64,000 bases of DNA from Acetobacterium malicum subsp. dehalogenans DSM 11527 (GCF_000472665.1 NZ_AXAC01000003.1:132836-196835); one strand, 5' to 3'; numbered from the stretch's first letter, positions 53,749-62,602 are shown. Notes: generated by a model not told the origin, from the letters alone. Numbers and translations are program-made.

Positions 53749-54558
53749 CTACATCAGTACAATCAGACTCAGCGCCATCAGCATCATCCCGGCGATCAGC
53801 CCGTAGATCGACAGGTGGTGTTCGCCATATTCCCGGGCCGTGGGCAGCAGCTCATCGAGGGAGATAAAGACCATGATCCCGGCGATGCCGGCAAAGAGGA
53901 TCCCGAAAACGGTGTCGTTGAGAAAGGGCAGCAAGATAAAATAGGCGGCAATCGCCCCGACCGGCTCGGCCATCCCCGAAAACAGTGACCAGCCGAGGGC
54001 CTTTTTACGGGACCCGGTGGCACAGAAAACCGGAATCGCCACCGACATCCCCTCGGGAATATTATGAATCGCCACGGCAATGGCGATCGCCAGCCCCAGG
54101 GAGGGTTGCTGAATGGCCGAGACAAAGGTAGCCATCCCTTCGGGAAAATTATGGACGGCAATGATCACGGCGGTAAAAATACCGGTCCGCAGCAATTTTT
54201 GACTGCCATCCACCGGACAGGCGGCGGTTTCTTCGAGCAGATGGGTCTCGTGGGGATTTTCGTAGGAGGGCACCAGCTTATCGATAATGGCAATCAGCAG
54301 CATCCCGCCAAAAAACGCGATGACGTTGACCCAGACCCCGGTTTCCGGGCCGAGATTGGCAATCAGCAGGCGCCGGGACTCAAACAGCAGTTCAACAAAG
54401 GAGACATAAATCATGACGCCGGCGGAAAAACCCAGCGCCACCGATAAAAGTTTGGTATTGGTTTTTTCAAAGAGCAGCACAATTAGCCCCCCGATACCGG
54501 TTGATAAGCCGGCCAACACGGTCAGGAGGATCGCGATGCCCAAATTTGACAGGTTCAT
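53749..54558 (-). CDS. ZIP-family metal transporter
   Basis: 269 residues, eight hydrophobic segments. The metal sites are visible: HNFPEGMATFVSA in helix 4 and HNIPEGMSVAIPV in helix 5, the hallmark of ZupT/GufA-like ZIP proteins. It imports Zn2+ and possibly Fe2+ or Mn2+. A histidine-poor cytosolic loop (YENPHETHLLEETAACPVDG) lies between helices 3 and 4. Monocistronic; copy A13 lies upstream. Confidence 0.9.
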   Translation of the reverse strand: MNLSNLGIAILLTVLAGLSTGIGGLIVLLFEKTNTKLLSVALGFSAGVMIYVSFVELLFESRRLLIANLGPETGVWVNVIAFFGGMLLIAIIDKLVPSYENPHETHLLEETAACPVDGSQKLLRTGIFTAVIIAVHNFPEGMATFVSAIQQPSLGLAIAIAVAIHNIPEGMSVAIPVFCATGSRKKALGWSLFSGMAEPVGAIAAYFILLPFLNDTVFGILFAGIAGIMVFISLDELLPTAREYGEHHLSIYGLIAGMMLMALSLIVLM

Positions 54559-54639
54559 TGGTTCACATCCTTATGGTTTATTCCATTGCAAATAATTGCG
54601 TAACAGAAATAATATAACACGAATAATAAAAAAATGAAA

Positions 54640-54812
54640 CCGGAAATGTTTATTAGCTGTTGACTCAAACTACCGTACCGACCAATTGTTAATCAGTTGT
54701 TCGCTGCGGAATCGGACAGGCTTTGCCGTGTCCGCTCCGATGCGTACAACATGATGTAACAATTGTCGGTACTGGATTGTCTTTTTAAATTGCCTGAATA
54801 GCCGGAAATGTT
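54640..54812 (+). repeat. Family A element, copy A13, flanked by an 11-bp direct repeat
   Basis: The core is 54675-54772. CCGGAAATGTT occurs at 54640-54650 and 54802-54812. The sequence between repeat and core (about 24 and 29 bases) matches the extended ends of A4: TGTTGACTCAAACTACC on the left and GGATTGTCTTTTTAAATTGC on the right. Confidence 0.85.
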
Positions 54813-54835
54813 GCGACCGCCCACCGCAAAAGGGC

Positions 54836-54893
54836 ATAAAAAAAGAAGCATTCCACTGGATGATTGAGATCCGGGCTATCGCTTCTTTCATTG
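54836..54893 (-). terminator. Terminator-like hairpin of the 180-residue hypothetical gene
   Basis: AAAAAGAAGC / GCTTCTTT with an inner irregular stem. On the minus strand it ends CTTCTTTTTTTATG. Confidence 0.65.
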
Positions 54894-54917
54894 GATTTAT
54901 GCTTATCAATCGAAGCA

Positions 54918-55460
54918 TTAGAATAGACTATTTGCCGCTTTCCGGCCGGACTGACCCAGCACCGGTTTTTTGGGTTGCTGCGGCTCAGCGGGCTGTTTAT
55001 CATCCTGACGGCTTTTCATTTCGGCATTATAGGTTGCCACGGTAATCTTACCGGATAAAACCAAGCCCTTCAATTCCGAACTGGTGTAGCCACCCAACTG
55101 ATTGCTGGAAACTTTCTCGTCGTCCGGTTCATCAGCATCAGCGGTCTGACTCCTGGTTTCCTTTTTTTCGCGGTTTTCTTCTTCATCGTCGGTGGGAATC
55201 CGCGACGATTTCTGATCAATGTTCGAACTCTGCTGATCGGTATCACTGCCCACGGTGGCATTTTCACTCTTCATCCGATACCCGACATATTCCCGGCTGA
55301 GTTCCATGGTATCATATTTGTAATACGAATTCGCCTCATTGGCGGCAGTCTGCGCATTGATGCTGTCTCCGGTGGGTTTAACGGTAACCGCATCGACTTT
55401 TTTTGACAACGATGTGACAGGTGCCTGGGTCCCGGCGGCGTTTAAACTGATTGGATCCAT
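54918..55460 (-). CDS. Hydrophilic hypothetical protein, 180 residues
   Basis: Start at ATG 55460 (AAAGGGGAAAG upstream). The middle third is low-complexity and charged (TDDEEENREKKETRSQ), likely disordered. The C-terminal QLGGYTSSELKGLVLSG with KITVATYNAEM resembles a short SHOCT-like helix pair, though weakly. No signal or membrane segment. Function unknown; it lies between copies A13 and A14. Confidence 0.6.
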   Translation of the reverse strand: MDPISLNAAGTQAPVTSLSKKVDAVTVKPTGDSINAQTAANEANSYYKYDTMELSREYVGYRMKSENATVGSDTDQQSSNIDQKSSRIPTDDEEENREKKETRSQTADADEPDDEKVSSNQLGGYTSSELKGLVLSGKITVATYNAEMKSRQDDKQPAEPQQPKKPVLGQSGRKAANSLF

Positions 55461-55617
55461 GATCTTTCCCCTTTCTGTGGCGACATTCTCAGGCGACAAC
55501 AGCCGTACTCTGAGCTGGATAATTCGTTCTCCCTATTATTAACAGCAGTATACCACAATTGCTTCGATATTTCATCAACTTTCGTAAAATCTATTGATCA
55601 TGTCTTTCAAAAAAACA

Positions 55618-55905
55618 TCCCGGGATCCCGGGCGATCCACGGATCGTTTGTCACTGCCGTACCGACCAATTGTTAATCTGTTGTTCGCTGCGCCATGCGA
55701 AATCCGCTGCGCTCCTTTCGCATTGGTCGCGGGCAGTCGCCAACTATAAACAAGTTTCTGATTGGCTCGTTGCCTGCGCGCAGAATCGGACAGGCTTTGC
55801 CATGTCCGCTCCGATGCGTACAACATGGTGTAATAATTGTCGGTACTGGGTTATTTTCGTTATTACAGACAAGACACCCCGGTTGCCCGGGGTGCCTGTG
55901 TTGAT
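55618..55905 (+). repeat. Family A element, copy A14 (long form)
   Basis: The core is 55659-55846, with an ATGCGAAATCC / TTTCGCAT hairpin and the ~50-nt shared module (about 55725-55775). A CCCGGGATCCCGGG hairpin lies to the left (55619-55632) and a related CACCCCGG / CCGGGGTG hairpin to the right (about 55876-55895). Confidence 0.85.
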
Positions 55906-55915
55906 TAAATCGTCT

Positions 55916-56299
55916 TTAGAATTTTTTATAGGCTTTGGCGCCGGCCAGCACTTCGACGACTTCCTCAAAGGATGAGCCGATCGATGCTTCCACGGAGCTG
56001 AAAATGGTACCTTCAACGACCGGGGCATCAATAATTTGAACCTGACTGCCGCCTTCCCGCATTTCGATGGCCATTTCTGAACTCATCACGGCACTGCCGA
56101 GATCAACCAGAATAACCACCCCATCGCCTTGATCAACGGCTTCAATACCGGCTAAAATTTTGGAAACATCGGTACCGATGCTGCCATCTTCCATGCCACC
56201 GGCAGCCGCGAGTTTTGCTTCTGGGGCCATTTGTCTGGCCAGCTCCACTGCGCCTTCGGCAACTTTCTGACTGTGTGAAACGACTACAATTCCGACCAT
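55916..56299 (-). CDS. dhaM: Dihydroxyacetone kinase phosphotransfer subunit DhaM (EIIA domain only)
   Basis: 127 residues with the EIIA-Man fold: GIVVVSHSQKVAEG, the phospho-histidine being H9, and VILVDLGSAVMSSEMAIE. It takes phosphate from HPr and passes it to the ADP bound in DhaL. It lacks the HPr and EI-like extensions of the E. coli protein, as is usual in Firmicutes. It starts two bases after the dhaL stop. Confidence 0.95.
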   Translation of the reverse strand: MVGIVVVSHSQKVAEGAVELARQMAPEAKLAAAGGMEDGSIGTDVSKILAGIEAVDQGDGVVILVDLGSAVMSSEMAIEMREGGSQVQIIDAPVVEGTIFSSVEASIGSSFEEVVEVLAGAKAYKKF

Positions 56300-56301
56300 C
56301 C

Positions 56302-56940
56302 CTAATTACCTGCCTTCGCTGCGACTTCGCGGGCGGCCTGAAAAGCATAAGCCATCGAGGTTGCACCAGGGTCTTGATGCCCGATACTGCGTTCACCCAG
56401 ATAAGAGGCCCGGCCTTTGGTGGCAATGATCGTTTTAGTATATTCGACCCCGCCCCAGGCAGCCGCTTCCGCGTCAACCAGCGCATCAGTCATTGACTTG
56501 CCAGCGGCAATGCTGGCTTTAATGGCGTTGATCGCGGGAATCATGCTGTCGAGAATGGTTTTTTCACCTTCCACCGCTTTGCCCCGGAATTGGATCCCGC
56601 CGACGGCTTCATCAAAGGCCAGAATAATATCCTCATTGGATAATTCTTCCTTGCCCTTAACGGCCGCCCCGGCTTTCATAAACGCCGTCCCGTAAAGGGG
56701 CCCGGAGGCTCCCCCCACAGTAGAAACCAGCGTCATCCCCACCGCTTTTAAAATATCATCAATGTTTTTATCTTCAACCGTCGGTAATTTTTCCATCACC
56801 GCTTTAAATCCCCGGCTCATGTTAATGCCATGGTCACCGTCACCGATTGCCTGATCAAAATCGGTCAATTCTTGTCGATGTTCTGCCATCTTATCCGCAT
56901 AAACCCGAATAAAATCCAGCACTTCTGCCTTTGTTGCCAT
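56302..56940 (-). CDS. dhaL: Dihydroxyacetone kinase subunit DhaL
   Basis: 212 residues. The magnesium/ADP-binding aspartates lie in DFDQAIGDGDHGINMSRG, and the ADP loop in VGGASGPLYGTAFMKAG. DhaL carries tightly bound ADP and transfers phosphate from DhaM to dihydroxyacetone held by DhaK. It is followed by dhaM with a two-base gap and separated from dhaK by 457 bases that contain one family B and one family A repeat. Confidence 0.95.
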   Translation of the reverse strand: MATKAEVLDFIRVYADKMAEHRQELTDFDQAIGDGDHGINMSRGFKAVMEKLPTVEDKNIDDILKAVGMTLVSTVGGASGPLYGTAFMKAGAAVKGKEELSNEDIILAFDEAVGGIQFRGKAVEGEKTILDSMIPAINAIKASIAAGKSMTDALVDAEAAAWGGVEYTKTIIATKGRASYLGERSIGHQDPGATSMAYAFQAAREVAAKAGN

Positions 56941-56997
56941 TGTTTTTCCTCGTTTCTATGGTTTGGTTTTGATAGACTGCCGTAAGCTTTGTCGGCA

Positions 56998-57079
56998 GTT
57001 TGCACGAAACAATTCTTACACTGTACGGCGGACAGGCTCAGGCCTGTTCGCCTACACGTTACAGAATTGTTTGTGAAAC
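56998..57079 (-). repeat. Family B palindromic element, copy B1 (short form)
   Basis: Ends GTTTGCACGAAACAATTCT and AGAATTGTTTGTGAAAC are inverted repeats, with the inner hairpin GGCGGACAGG / CCTGTTCGCC. Outer flanks AGCTTTG and CAAAGC extend the pairing. The copy lies between dhaK and dhaL. Confidence 0.8.
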
Positions 57080-57202
57080 TACCACAAAGCAATGATTGTT
57101 CGATCCATTTAAATTCAAAATAGAACAAAATTTGCGTTGATTTCGGTTCCCAAAAACAATTTTGTAAATTGAAAAAACGAACTTAGTAATTAGCATAACT
57201 CA

Positions 57203-57300
57203 GTACCGACAATTGTTACATCATGTTGTACGCATCGGAGCGGACACGGCAAAGCCTGTCCGATTCCGCAGCGAACAACAGATTAACAATTGGTCGGTAC
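57203..57300 (-). repeat. Family A palindromic element, copy A15 (short form)
   Basis: Canonical arms and CACGGCAAAGCCTG interior, reverse orientation, in the dhaK-dhaL gap. Confidence 0.9.
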
Positions 57301-57397
57301 GCCAGCGAAGTGCTTACCAAGAGTAGCACAAAATTGTTACGCACTAACCGACTGCAAAGCTAACGGCACTTTATTTATTACTTATTTTCGATTTTGC

Positions 57398-58393
57398 TTA
57401 ATACATTTTGAAGCCGATAGTATCAGCTTGGGCCAGTAATAAGTCTTTGAGTTCGGCGTCCAGTTTTAACAGGGTGATGGATGCGCCGGCCATGTCGATG
57501 GAGGTCATGTAATCGCCAACGAAGGTTTTGAAGACTTTAACACCTTTGTCAGCCAGGATCTGTTGAACCCGACGGTTTAAGATATACAGTTCCATTGGTG
57601 GGGTAGCGCCGGCACCATTGATCATCACGGCAACTTCGTCACCGGCTTTTGGATCCATATCTTTTAAGATGCGTTCCATCAGGTAATCAACAATTTCGTC
57701 AGCGGTCTGGATTGGTTTGCGTTCGGTTCCCGGTTCGCCGTGGATCCCGATACCCAGTTCCATTTCATCTTCCGACAATTCAAAACCTGGTTTTCCAGCC
57801 GCGGGAACCGTACACGGTTTCAGTGCCACACCCATGGTCCGGACATTGGCAATAACCTTTTCAGCTGTTGCTTTAACTTCTTCCAGACTGGCTCCGGCTT
57901 CAGCTTTTGCACCAGCAATTTTATGAACAAAAACAGTCCCGGCCACGCCGCGACGACCTGTCGTATAAAGACTATCTTCAACCGCAACATCATCATTGGT
58001 AACCACGTTGGCTACTTTGATGCCTTCGGCTTCGGCCAGTTCAGCGGCCATTTCGAAGTTCATGATATCACCGGTATAATTCTTAATAACTAATAATACA
58101 CCTTCCCCGGCATCAACCGCTTTGATCGCTTCAAATACCTGGTCGGGGGTGGGAGAAGTGAAAACCGAGCCAGCTACTGCACCGTCGAGCATCCCTTTGC
58201 CGACAAATCCGCCATGGGATGGTTCATGACCGCTGCCGCCGCCGCTTACCAAAGCAACCTTGCCAACTTTTTTGTCAGCGCGGACCAGCACATCAAAACC
58301 TTCTACTCGGGCTACGTATTCAGGATGGGCCAGAACGATACCTTCCAGCATTTCATTTTCCACATTTTCTACATCGTTAATAAATTTTTTCAT
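57398..58393 (-). CDS. dhaK: Dihydroxyacetone kinase subunit DhaK
   Basis: 331 residues from ATG 58393 (GGAGGAAG upstream). Substrate-binding GGGSGHEPSHGGFVGKGMLD holds H56, and MELGIGIHGEPG holds H218, the residue that binds dihydroxyacetone covalently. With DhaL and DhaM it makes dihydroxyacetone phosphate in the cytosol using PTS phosphate, feeding glycerol or DHA into glycolysis. It is the first gene of the operon; repeats lie on both sides. Confidence 0.95.
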   Translation of the reverse strand: MKKFINDVENVENEMLEGIVLAHPEYVARVEGFDVLVRADKKVGKVALVSGGGSGHEPSHGGFVGKGMLDGAVAGSVFTSPTPDQVFEAIKAVDAGEGVLLVIKNYTGDIMNFEMAAELAEAEGIKVANVVTNDDVAVEDSLYTTGRRGVAGTVFVHKIAGAKAEAGASLEEVKATAEKVIANVRTMGVALKPCTVPAAGKPGFELSEDEMELGIGIHGEPGTERKPIQTADEIVDYLMERILKDMDPKAGDEVAVMINGAGATPPMELYILNRRVQQILADKGVKVFKTFVGDYMTSIDMAGASITLLKLDAELKDLLLAQADTIGFKMY

Positions 58394-58457
58394 AAGACTT
58401 CCTCCTATAAACATTATTAGTCCGGTAAGTGCAAAAGTGCCATGAGCTTTGCATTCA

Positions 58458-58631
58458 GTTTCGCACGAAACACCAGAAGAAATCGCACTGCGAATTTCTT
58501 CTTTGTCGCGGGCAGTCGCCAACTACAAGCAAGCTTGTGATTGGCTCGTTGCCTTCGCGAATTTCTACACTAGGGCGTACAACAATTTCTTGTACAGTTC
58601 GCCTACACGTTACGAAATTGTTTGTGGAAAC
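58458..58631 (-). repeat. Family B palindromic element, copy B2 (long form)
   Basis: Ends GTTTCGCACGAAAC and AATTGTTTGTGGAAAC; outer flanks CATGAGCTTTGCATTCA and CAAAGCAATCATTGTTCGAT. The interior contains GAAGAAATCGC / GCGAATTTCTTC and the ~50-nt module (58505-58553) also present in family A copies. It lies upstream of dhaK. Confidence 0.8.
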
Positions 58632-58927
58632 TAAACGCAAAGCAATCATTGTTCGATGTTTATTCATTCGCAATTGTACATACCTTAAACCATACTATAA
58701 CACGTTTTTACCCATTTTGAAGATAAAAAAACGATGTCAAAAGATTTTTTTTGGCGCGGTTCCGTTAATTCAGAAAATATTACGCACTCGACTGGTAATA
58801 TTTCGATCTGTCAATAGGGTTGGGGGTGGTTCGATAAAATTTATGTTAATCTTTTGTAAATTTGGGGCAGTATATAAGGGGTTGAAAGATGATTAACGCT
58901 ATATTTAAACCGTTACGTTATCTTGCC
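58632..58927. other. AT-rich gene-free stretch upstream of dhaK
   Basis: About 300 bases between B2 and A16. The minus strand should hold the dhaK promoter, but B2 lies between it and the gene. I see no convincing gene. Confidence 0.35.
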
Positions 58928-59028
58928 GTACCAACCAATTGTTAATCTGTTGTTCGCCACAAGATTGGCCAGGTTTATCAACCTGTCCGATTCCGCAGCG
59001 TACAACATGATGTAACAATTGTCGGTAC
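58928..59028 (+). repeat. Family A palindromic element, copy A16
   Basis: Arms GTACCAACCAATTGTTAATC and CAATTGTCGGTAC; interior AGGTTTATCAACCT. Shares CACAAGATTGGCC only with A17, so A16 and A17 are sister copies. Confidence 0.85.
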
Positions 59029-59032
59029 TACC

Positions 59033-59097
59033 TATACACCCTAATCCCAATGCTTCCTTCATCTAGCAGATGTAGATGGTAAGGATTCGGTAACGAA
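59033..59097 (-). pseudogene. Decayed copy of the trpA 3' end
   Basis: The minus strand reads ILTIYIC-stop-MKEALGL, against [14 protein letters not shown] at the end of intact trpA. The sequence just after the stop (CCTATACACCCTAA against CCTGTACACTCTAA) is also shared. The fragment lies between A16 and A17, so repeat plus trpA end appear to have been duplicated and one copy then decayed. Confidence 0.7.
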
Positions 59098-59175
59098 AGT
59101 GACTGTTAGAAAACCGGCAATGTCTTAGGGGTAGACCCCTTAGGTGCCCATATTAAATCCATACATTATCCCGCC

Positions 59176-59275
59176 GTACCGGCCAATTGTTAATCTGTTG
59201 TTCGCCACAAGATTGGCCAGGTTTATCAACCTGTTCGCTTTGATGTGTGCAACATGATGTAACAATTGTCAGTAC
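59176..59275 (+). repeat. Family A palindromic element, copy A17
   Basis: Arms GTACCGGCCAATTGTTAATC and CAATTGTCAGTAC, interior AGGTTTATCAACCT, directly downstream of trpA. Confidence 0.85.
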
Positions 59276-59296
59276 TAACTTAACTGCCTGTACACT

Positions 59297-60100
59297 CTAA
59301 ACCAGCGCTGCCTTCATCTCACGGACGTAGTCGGTCAGGATCGGGGTGGCTGCGCTGCCGTGCGCGGCGATGAGTCGGACGATGGCGCTGCCGACGATGA
59401 CGCCATCGGCGAGCTTAGCAATCTGTGTGGCCTGTTCCGGGGTGGCGATCCCAAAGCCCACCGCTACGGGCGTCTGGGTCACCGCCCGGATATCACTGAC
59501 AATGGCAGCCAGATCGGTTTTGATCTCGCTGCGGACCCCGGTAACACCCAGCGACGACACCAGATAGATAAAGCCCGTCGCTTCTTTGGCCAGCATCTGA
59601 ATGCGATCCTGGGAGGTCGGGGCAATCAGGGTGATCACGTCAACCTCATGGGCCTTAGCAACGCTTAAAATCTCACCTTTTTCTTCAAAGGGCAGATCCG
59701 GGATGATGATGCCATTGATCCCATTTTTCTGACAGGCGGCAAAAAACCGTTCCACCCCGTAGACAAACACCGGGTTCATATAGGTTAAAAAGACCAGCGG
59801 TATGGCGGTCTGGGTCCGGACCCGGGCAACCATGTCAAAGATCGCATCGGTGGTGGTGCCGACTCTCAGGGCCCGTTCGTTGGCGGCTTCAATCACCGGC
59901 CCTTCGGCGATGGGGTCGGAAAAGGGAATCCCGATTTCAATCAGATCGGCCCCGGCGGCGTCCATGGCGAGAATAAATTCTTCGGTTTTATCGAGGCTCG
60001 GATCGCCAGCGGTTAAAAAGGCGATAAAGGCTTTCTGATTGCTGAAGATCTCAGATATTTTGTTGGCTTTGATTTTAGTTGCTTCTATTATATTACTCAT
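59297..60100 (-). CDS. trpA: Tryptophan synthase alpha subunit
   Basis: 267 residues from ATG 60100, which overlaps the trpB stop by eight bases; the longer upstream frame lies inside trpB and is discarded. [21 protein letters not shown] holds the catalytic glutamate and aspartate positions, and [11 protein letters not shown] the phosphate site. It cleaves indole-3-glycerol phosphate to indole, which tunnels to TrpB. Last gene of the visible trp operon; a decayed copy of its 3' end lies further downstream. Confidence 0.95.
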   Translation of the reverse strand: MSNIIEATKIKANKISEIFSNQKAFIAFLTAGDPSLDKTEEFILAMDAAGADLIEIGIPFSDPIAEGPVIEAANERALRVGTTTDAIFDMVARVRTQTAIPLVFLTYMNPVFVYGVERFFAACQKNGINGIIIPDLPFEEKGEILSVAKAHEVDVITLIAPTSQDRIQMLAKEATGFIYLVSSLGVTGVRSEIKTDLAAIVSDIRAVTQTPVAVGFGIATPEQATQIAKLADGVIVGSAIVRLIAAHGSAATPILTDYVREMKAALV

Positions 60101-61277
60101 AAATATTTTCCCCCTTGTAGCGGGCAATCGCCGCGACATCCTTATCGCCCCGGCCGGAGACATTGACGATGATAATTTCGTCTTTTCCCATTGTCGGCGC
60201 CAGCACCATCGCGTAAGCAATCGCATGGGCTGATTCAATGGCCGGAATAATCCCCTCGGTCCGGGACAGGTATTCAAAGGCAGCGACCGCTTCATCATCG
60301 GTGATCGGCACATACTCGGCCCGTTTGGTATCATGGAGATGGGCATGCTCCGGCCCGATCCCGGGATAGTCAAGCCCCGCCGAAATCGAGTAAACCGGGG
60401 CGATCTGGCCGTATTCGTCCTGACAGAAATAGGATTTCATGCCGTGAAAGATCCCCAGACTGCCCCGGGCGATGGTGGCGGCGTGTTCTTCGGTATCGAC
60501 CCCGCGGCCGGCCGCTTCACAGCCAATCAACCGCACGTCGGCGTCGGGAATAAAGTTATAGAAGGCCCCGATGGCATTGCTGCCGCCGCCGACACAGGCG
60601 ATCACGGCATTGGGCAGACGGCCTTCTTTTTCGAGAATCTGGGCCCGGGCTTCTTTACTGATGACGCTCTGAAAATCGCGCACCATTTCCGGAAAGGGAT
60701 GGGGTCCCATCACCGAACCGAGGACATAATGGGTATCGTCAACCCGGGTGGTCCATTCTCGAAAGGTTTCGTTAACGGCATCCTTTAAGGTCATCGTCCC
60801 GGAGGTGACCACATGAACTGTGGCACCCAGCAGGCGCATCCGAAAGACGTTGAGGGCCTGACGGTCAGTGTCTTCTTTGCCCATAAAAATCTCGCATTCA
60901 AAGCCCATCAGGGCCGCGGCGGTGGCCGTGGCGACGCCATGCTGACCGGCACCGGTTTCGGCAATCAGCCGGGTTTTCCCCATTTTCTTGGCCAGCAGCG
61001 CCTGCCCCAGGACGTTGTTGATCTTATGAGAGCCGGTATGGTTCAGATCTTCGCGCTTGAGATAGATCTTGGCCCCACCCAGATCGGCGGTCATTTTCTT
61101 GGCATAATACAACCGCGAGGGGCGGCCGGCGTATTCATTTAATAATTCGGTTAACTCGGCCTGAAAGGCCAGATCGTTTTTATAGTGTTCATAAGCTTTT
61201 TCCACTTCAATAATGGCATTCATCAGGGTTTCTGGGGTGTACTGACCCCCGTGGATCCCGTATTTTCCTTTACTCAT
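60093..61277 (-). CDS. trpB: Tryptophan synthase beta subunit
   Basis: 394 residues. The PLP lysine is in [20 protein letters not shown], the glycine loop in [36 protein letters not shown] holds the catalytic glutamate. It joins indole to serine to make tryptophan. It overlaps trpA by eight bases, so the pair is translationally coupled. It is 201 bases downstream of trpF, with a C-type repeat in between. Confidence 0.95.
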   Translation of the reverse strand: MSKGKYGIHGGQYTPETLMNAIIEVEKAYEHYKNDLAFQAELTELLNEYAGRPSRLYYAKKMTADLGGAKIYLKREDLNHTGSHKINNVLGQALLAKKMGKTRLIAETGAGQHGVATATAAALMGFECEIFMGKEDTDRQALNVFRMRLLGATVHVVTSGTMTLKDAVNETFREWTTRVDDTHYVLGSVMGPHPFPEMVRDFQSVISKEARAQILEKEGRLPNAVIACVGGGSNAIGAFYNFIPDADVRLIGCEAAGRGVDTEEHAATIARGSLGIFHGMKSYFCQDEYGQIAPVYSISAGLDYPGIGPEHAHLHDTKRAEYVPITDDEAVAAFEYLSRTEGIIPAIESAHAIAYAMVLAPTMGKDEIIIVNVSGRGDKDVAAIARYKGENIYE

Positions 61278-61341
61278 TTTCTTTCTCCTTTTTATATCAA
61301 GTCTCCGTGCTTTTATTAATCTGCATCGTCGATCCTCGGTT

Positions 61342-61437
61342 TGTAGGGGCGATTCGCAATCGCCCGAACGTTGTTGATCTTTAAATTAACGCATGGCATA
61401 AGATCTACGCTTGCGGGCGGTCAATGACCGCCCCTAC
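61342..61437. repeat. Type C element with GTAGGGGCG ends
   Basis: GTAGGGGCGATTCGCAATCG on the left and GGGCGGTCAATGACCG on the right, closing CGCCCCTAC. Each side has its own small hairpin and the outer nine bases are an inverted repeat. Similar sequences occur in many bacterial genomes. It lies in the trpF-trpB gap. Confidence 0.75.
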
Positions 61438-61478
61438 GGGATAATGCGTTACGTCAGTGTTTATTCCAGTAGTTTTTA

Positions 61479-62087
61479 TTAACGGTTAATCTTCCTGATC
61501 ATTTCCACAATCTCAATAATCTTGTCCCGGTCTTTCACTCCATCGGTTTCGACGCCGCTGCTTAAGTCGACGCAGTAGGGGCGTACCTGGTGGATGGCGG
61601 CAGCGATGTTGCTGTGGTTGAGGCCGCCGGCCAGAAAGAAATCGCCGCTGACGCCCTGCAACAGATCCCAGTTGAAGGCCGCCCCGGAACCGCCGTATTG
61701 ACTGGGGTCGTAGGTGTCAAAAAGGCGGTAATCGGCGGCGGTTTCTTTGATGTCGGCCGGGCTGCTGATCCGCAAGGCCCGGATCACTGGCAAACCAGTT
61801 TGGGCCTGCAGCAATTGCACCGTGGCCTCGTCCTCATCGCCATGAAGCTGGATGAGGTCGATGATGCCCGCCGCGGCCAGCGCGCTGATCTCAGCCACCG
61901 GGTGGTTGACAAAAACCCCCACCGCTTTAATACCGGGATCAAGGACTTGTTTTAAGGCCCGGGCCGTTTCCATATCGACCTGGCGCTTACTTTTGGCAAA
62001 AACAAAGCCAATATAATCCGGCCGGGCGGCGTTCACCGCCGCAATATCGGCGAGGCGGGTTAAGCCGCAGATTTTTATTTTTGTCAT
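61479..62087 (-). CDS. trpF: Phosphoribosylanthranilate isomerase
   Basis: 202 residues. KIKICGLTRLADIAAVNAARPDYIGFVF carries the catalytic cysteine; D at LIQLHGDE and the phosphate-binding GGLNHSNIAAAI follow. VDLSSGVETDGVKDRDKI ends the barrel. Third step of the tryptophan branch. Between it and trpC lie 515 bases filled by B3 and A18. Confidence 0.95.
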   Translation of the reverse strand: MTKIKICGLTRLADIAAVNAARPDYIGFVFAKSKRQVDMETARALKQVLDPGIKAVGVFVNHPVAEISALAAAGIIDLIQLHGDEDEATVQLLQAQTGLPVIRALRISSPADIKETAADYRLFDTYDPSQYGGSGAAFNWDLLQGVSGDFFLAGGLNHSNIAAAIHQVRPYCVDLSSGVETDGVKDRDKIIEIVEMIRKINR

Positions 62088-62149
62088 GATATTCTCCCTA
62101 TCAAATTTGGTCGTAGGTAATTGCTAAACTGCCATGAGCTTTGCATCCA

Positions 62150-62322
62150 GTTTCGCACGAATCACCAGAAGAAATCGCGATGCGAATTTCTTCTTAGTCG
62201 CGGGCAGCCGCCAACTACAAGCAAGCTTGTGATTGGCTCGTTGCCTTCGCGAATTTCTACACTGTACGGCGGACAGTTCGATGAACTGTTCGCCTACACG
62301 TTACAAAATTGTTTGTGGAAAC
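62150..62322 (-). repeat. Family B palindromic element, copy B3 (long form)
   Basis: Ends GTTTCGCACGAATC and AATTGTTTGTGGAAAC, with the ~50-nt shared module (about 62197-62246) and an inner ACTGTACGGCGGACAGTTCG hairpin. It is inside the trp operon. Confidence 0.8.
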
Positions 62323-62424
62323 TGCACACAAAGCAACCATTGTTCGATGTTTGCTCATTTCGCAATCACATATAATTTGGTCGTAATACCCGCCCCTTGA
62401 ACTGTAGATTCTAATACAAACCCA

Positions 62425-62576
62425 GTACCGACAATTGTTACATCATGTTGTACCCAAGGGGGCAGACCCTGTGCCTCAAGGCGAACAGTTGCGACGAAAA
62501 ACCTGAGTATTTGAATCATCTAAATTCGCAACTGTACGAATTGTGCGCATTCAACAGAATAACAATTGGTCGGTAC
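62425..62576 (-). repeat. Family A palindromic element, copy A18 (divergent interior)
   Basis: Arms GTACCGACAATTGTTACATC and AACAATTGGTCGGTAC. The interior is unlike other copies: GCGAACAGTTGCGA pairs with TTCGCAACTGT, and a CAAGGGGGCAGACCCTGTG block is added. It lies inside the trp operon between trpC and trpF. Confidence 0.85.
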
Positions 62577-62602
62577 GGCAGTTCGGAGTTAACAGCCAGC
62601 AG

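Noticed and set aside
59297-60373. trpA extended upstream by 91 codons
   Set aside because: The extension runs inside trpB in another frame; the ATG at 60100 fits the family start and the operon overlap.
61342-61437. Type C element as another family A member
   Set aside because: Its ends and both hairpins are unrelated to A and B, and the GTAGGGGCG pattern is widespread in other genomes.
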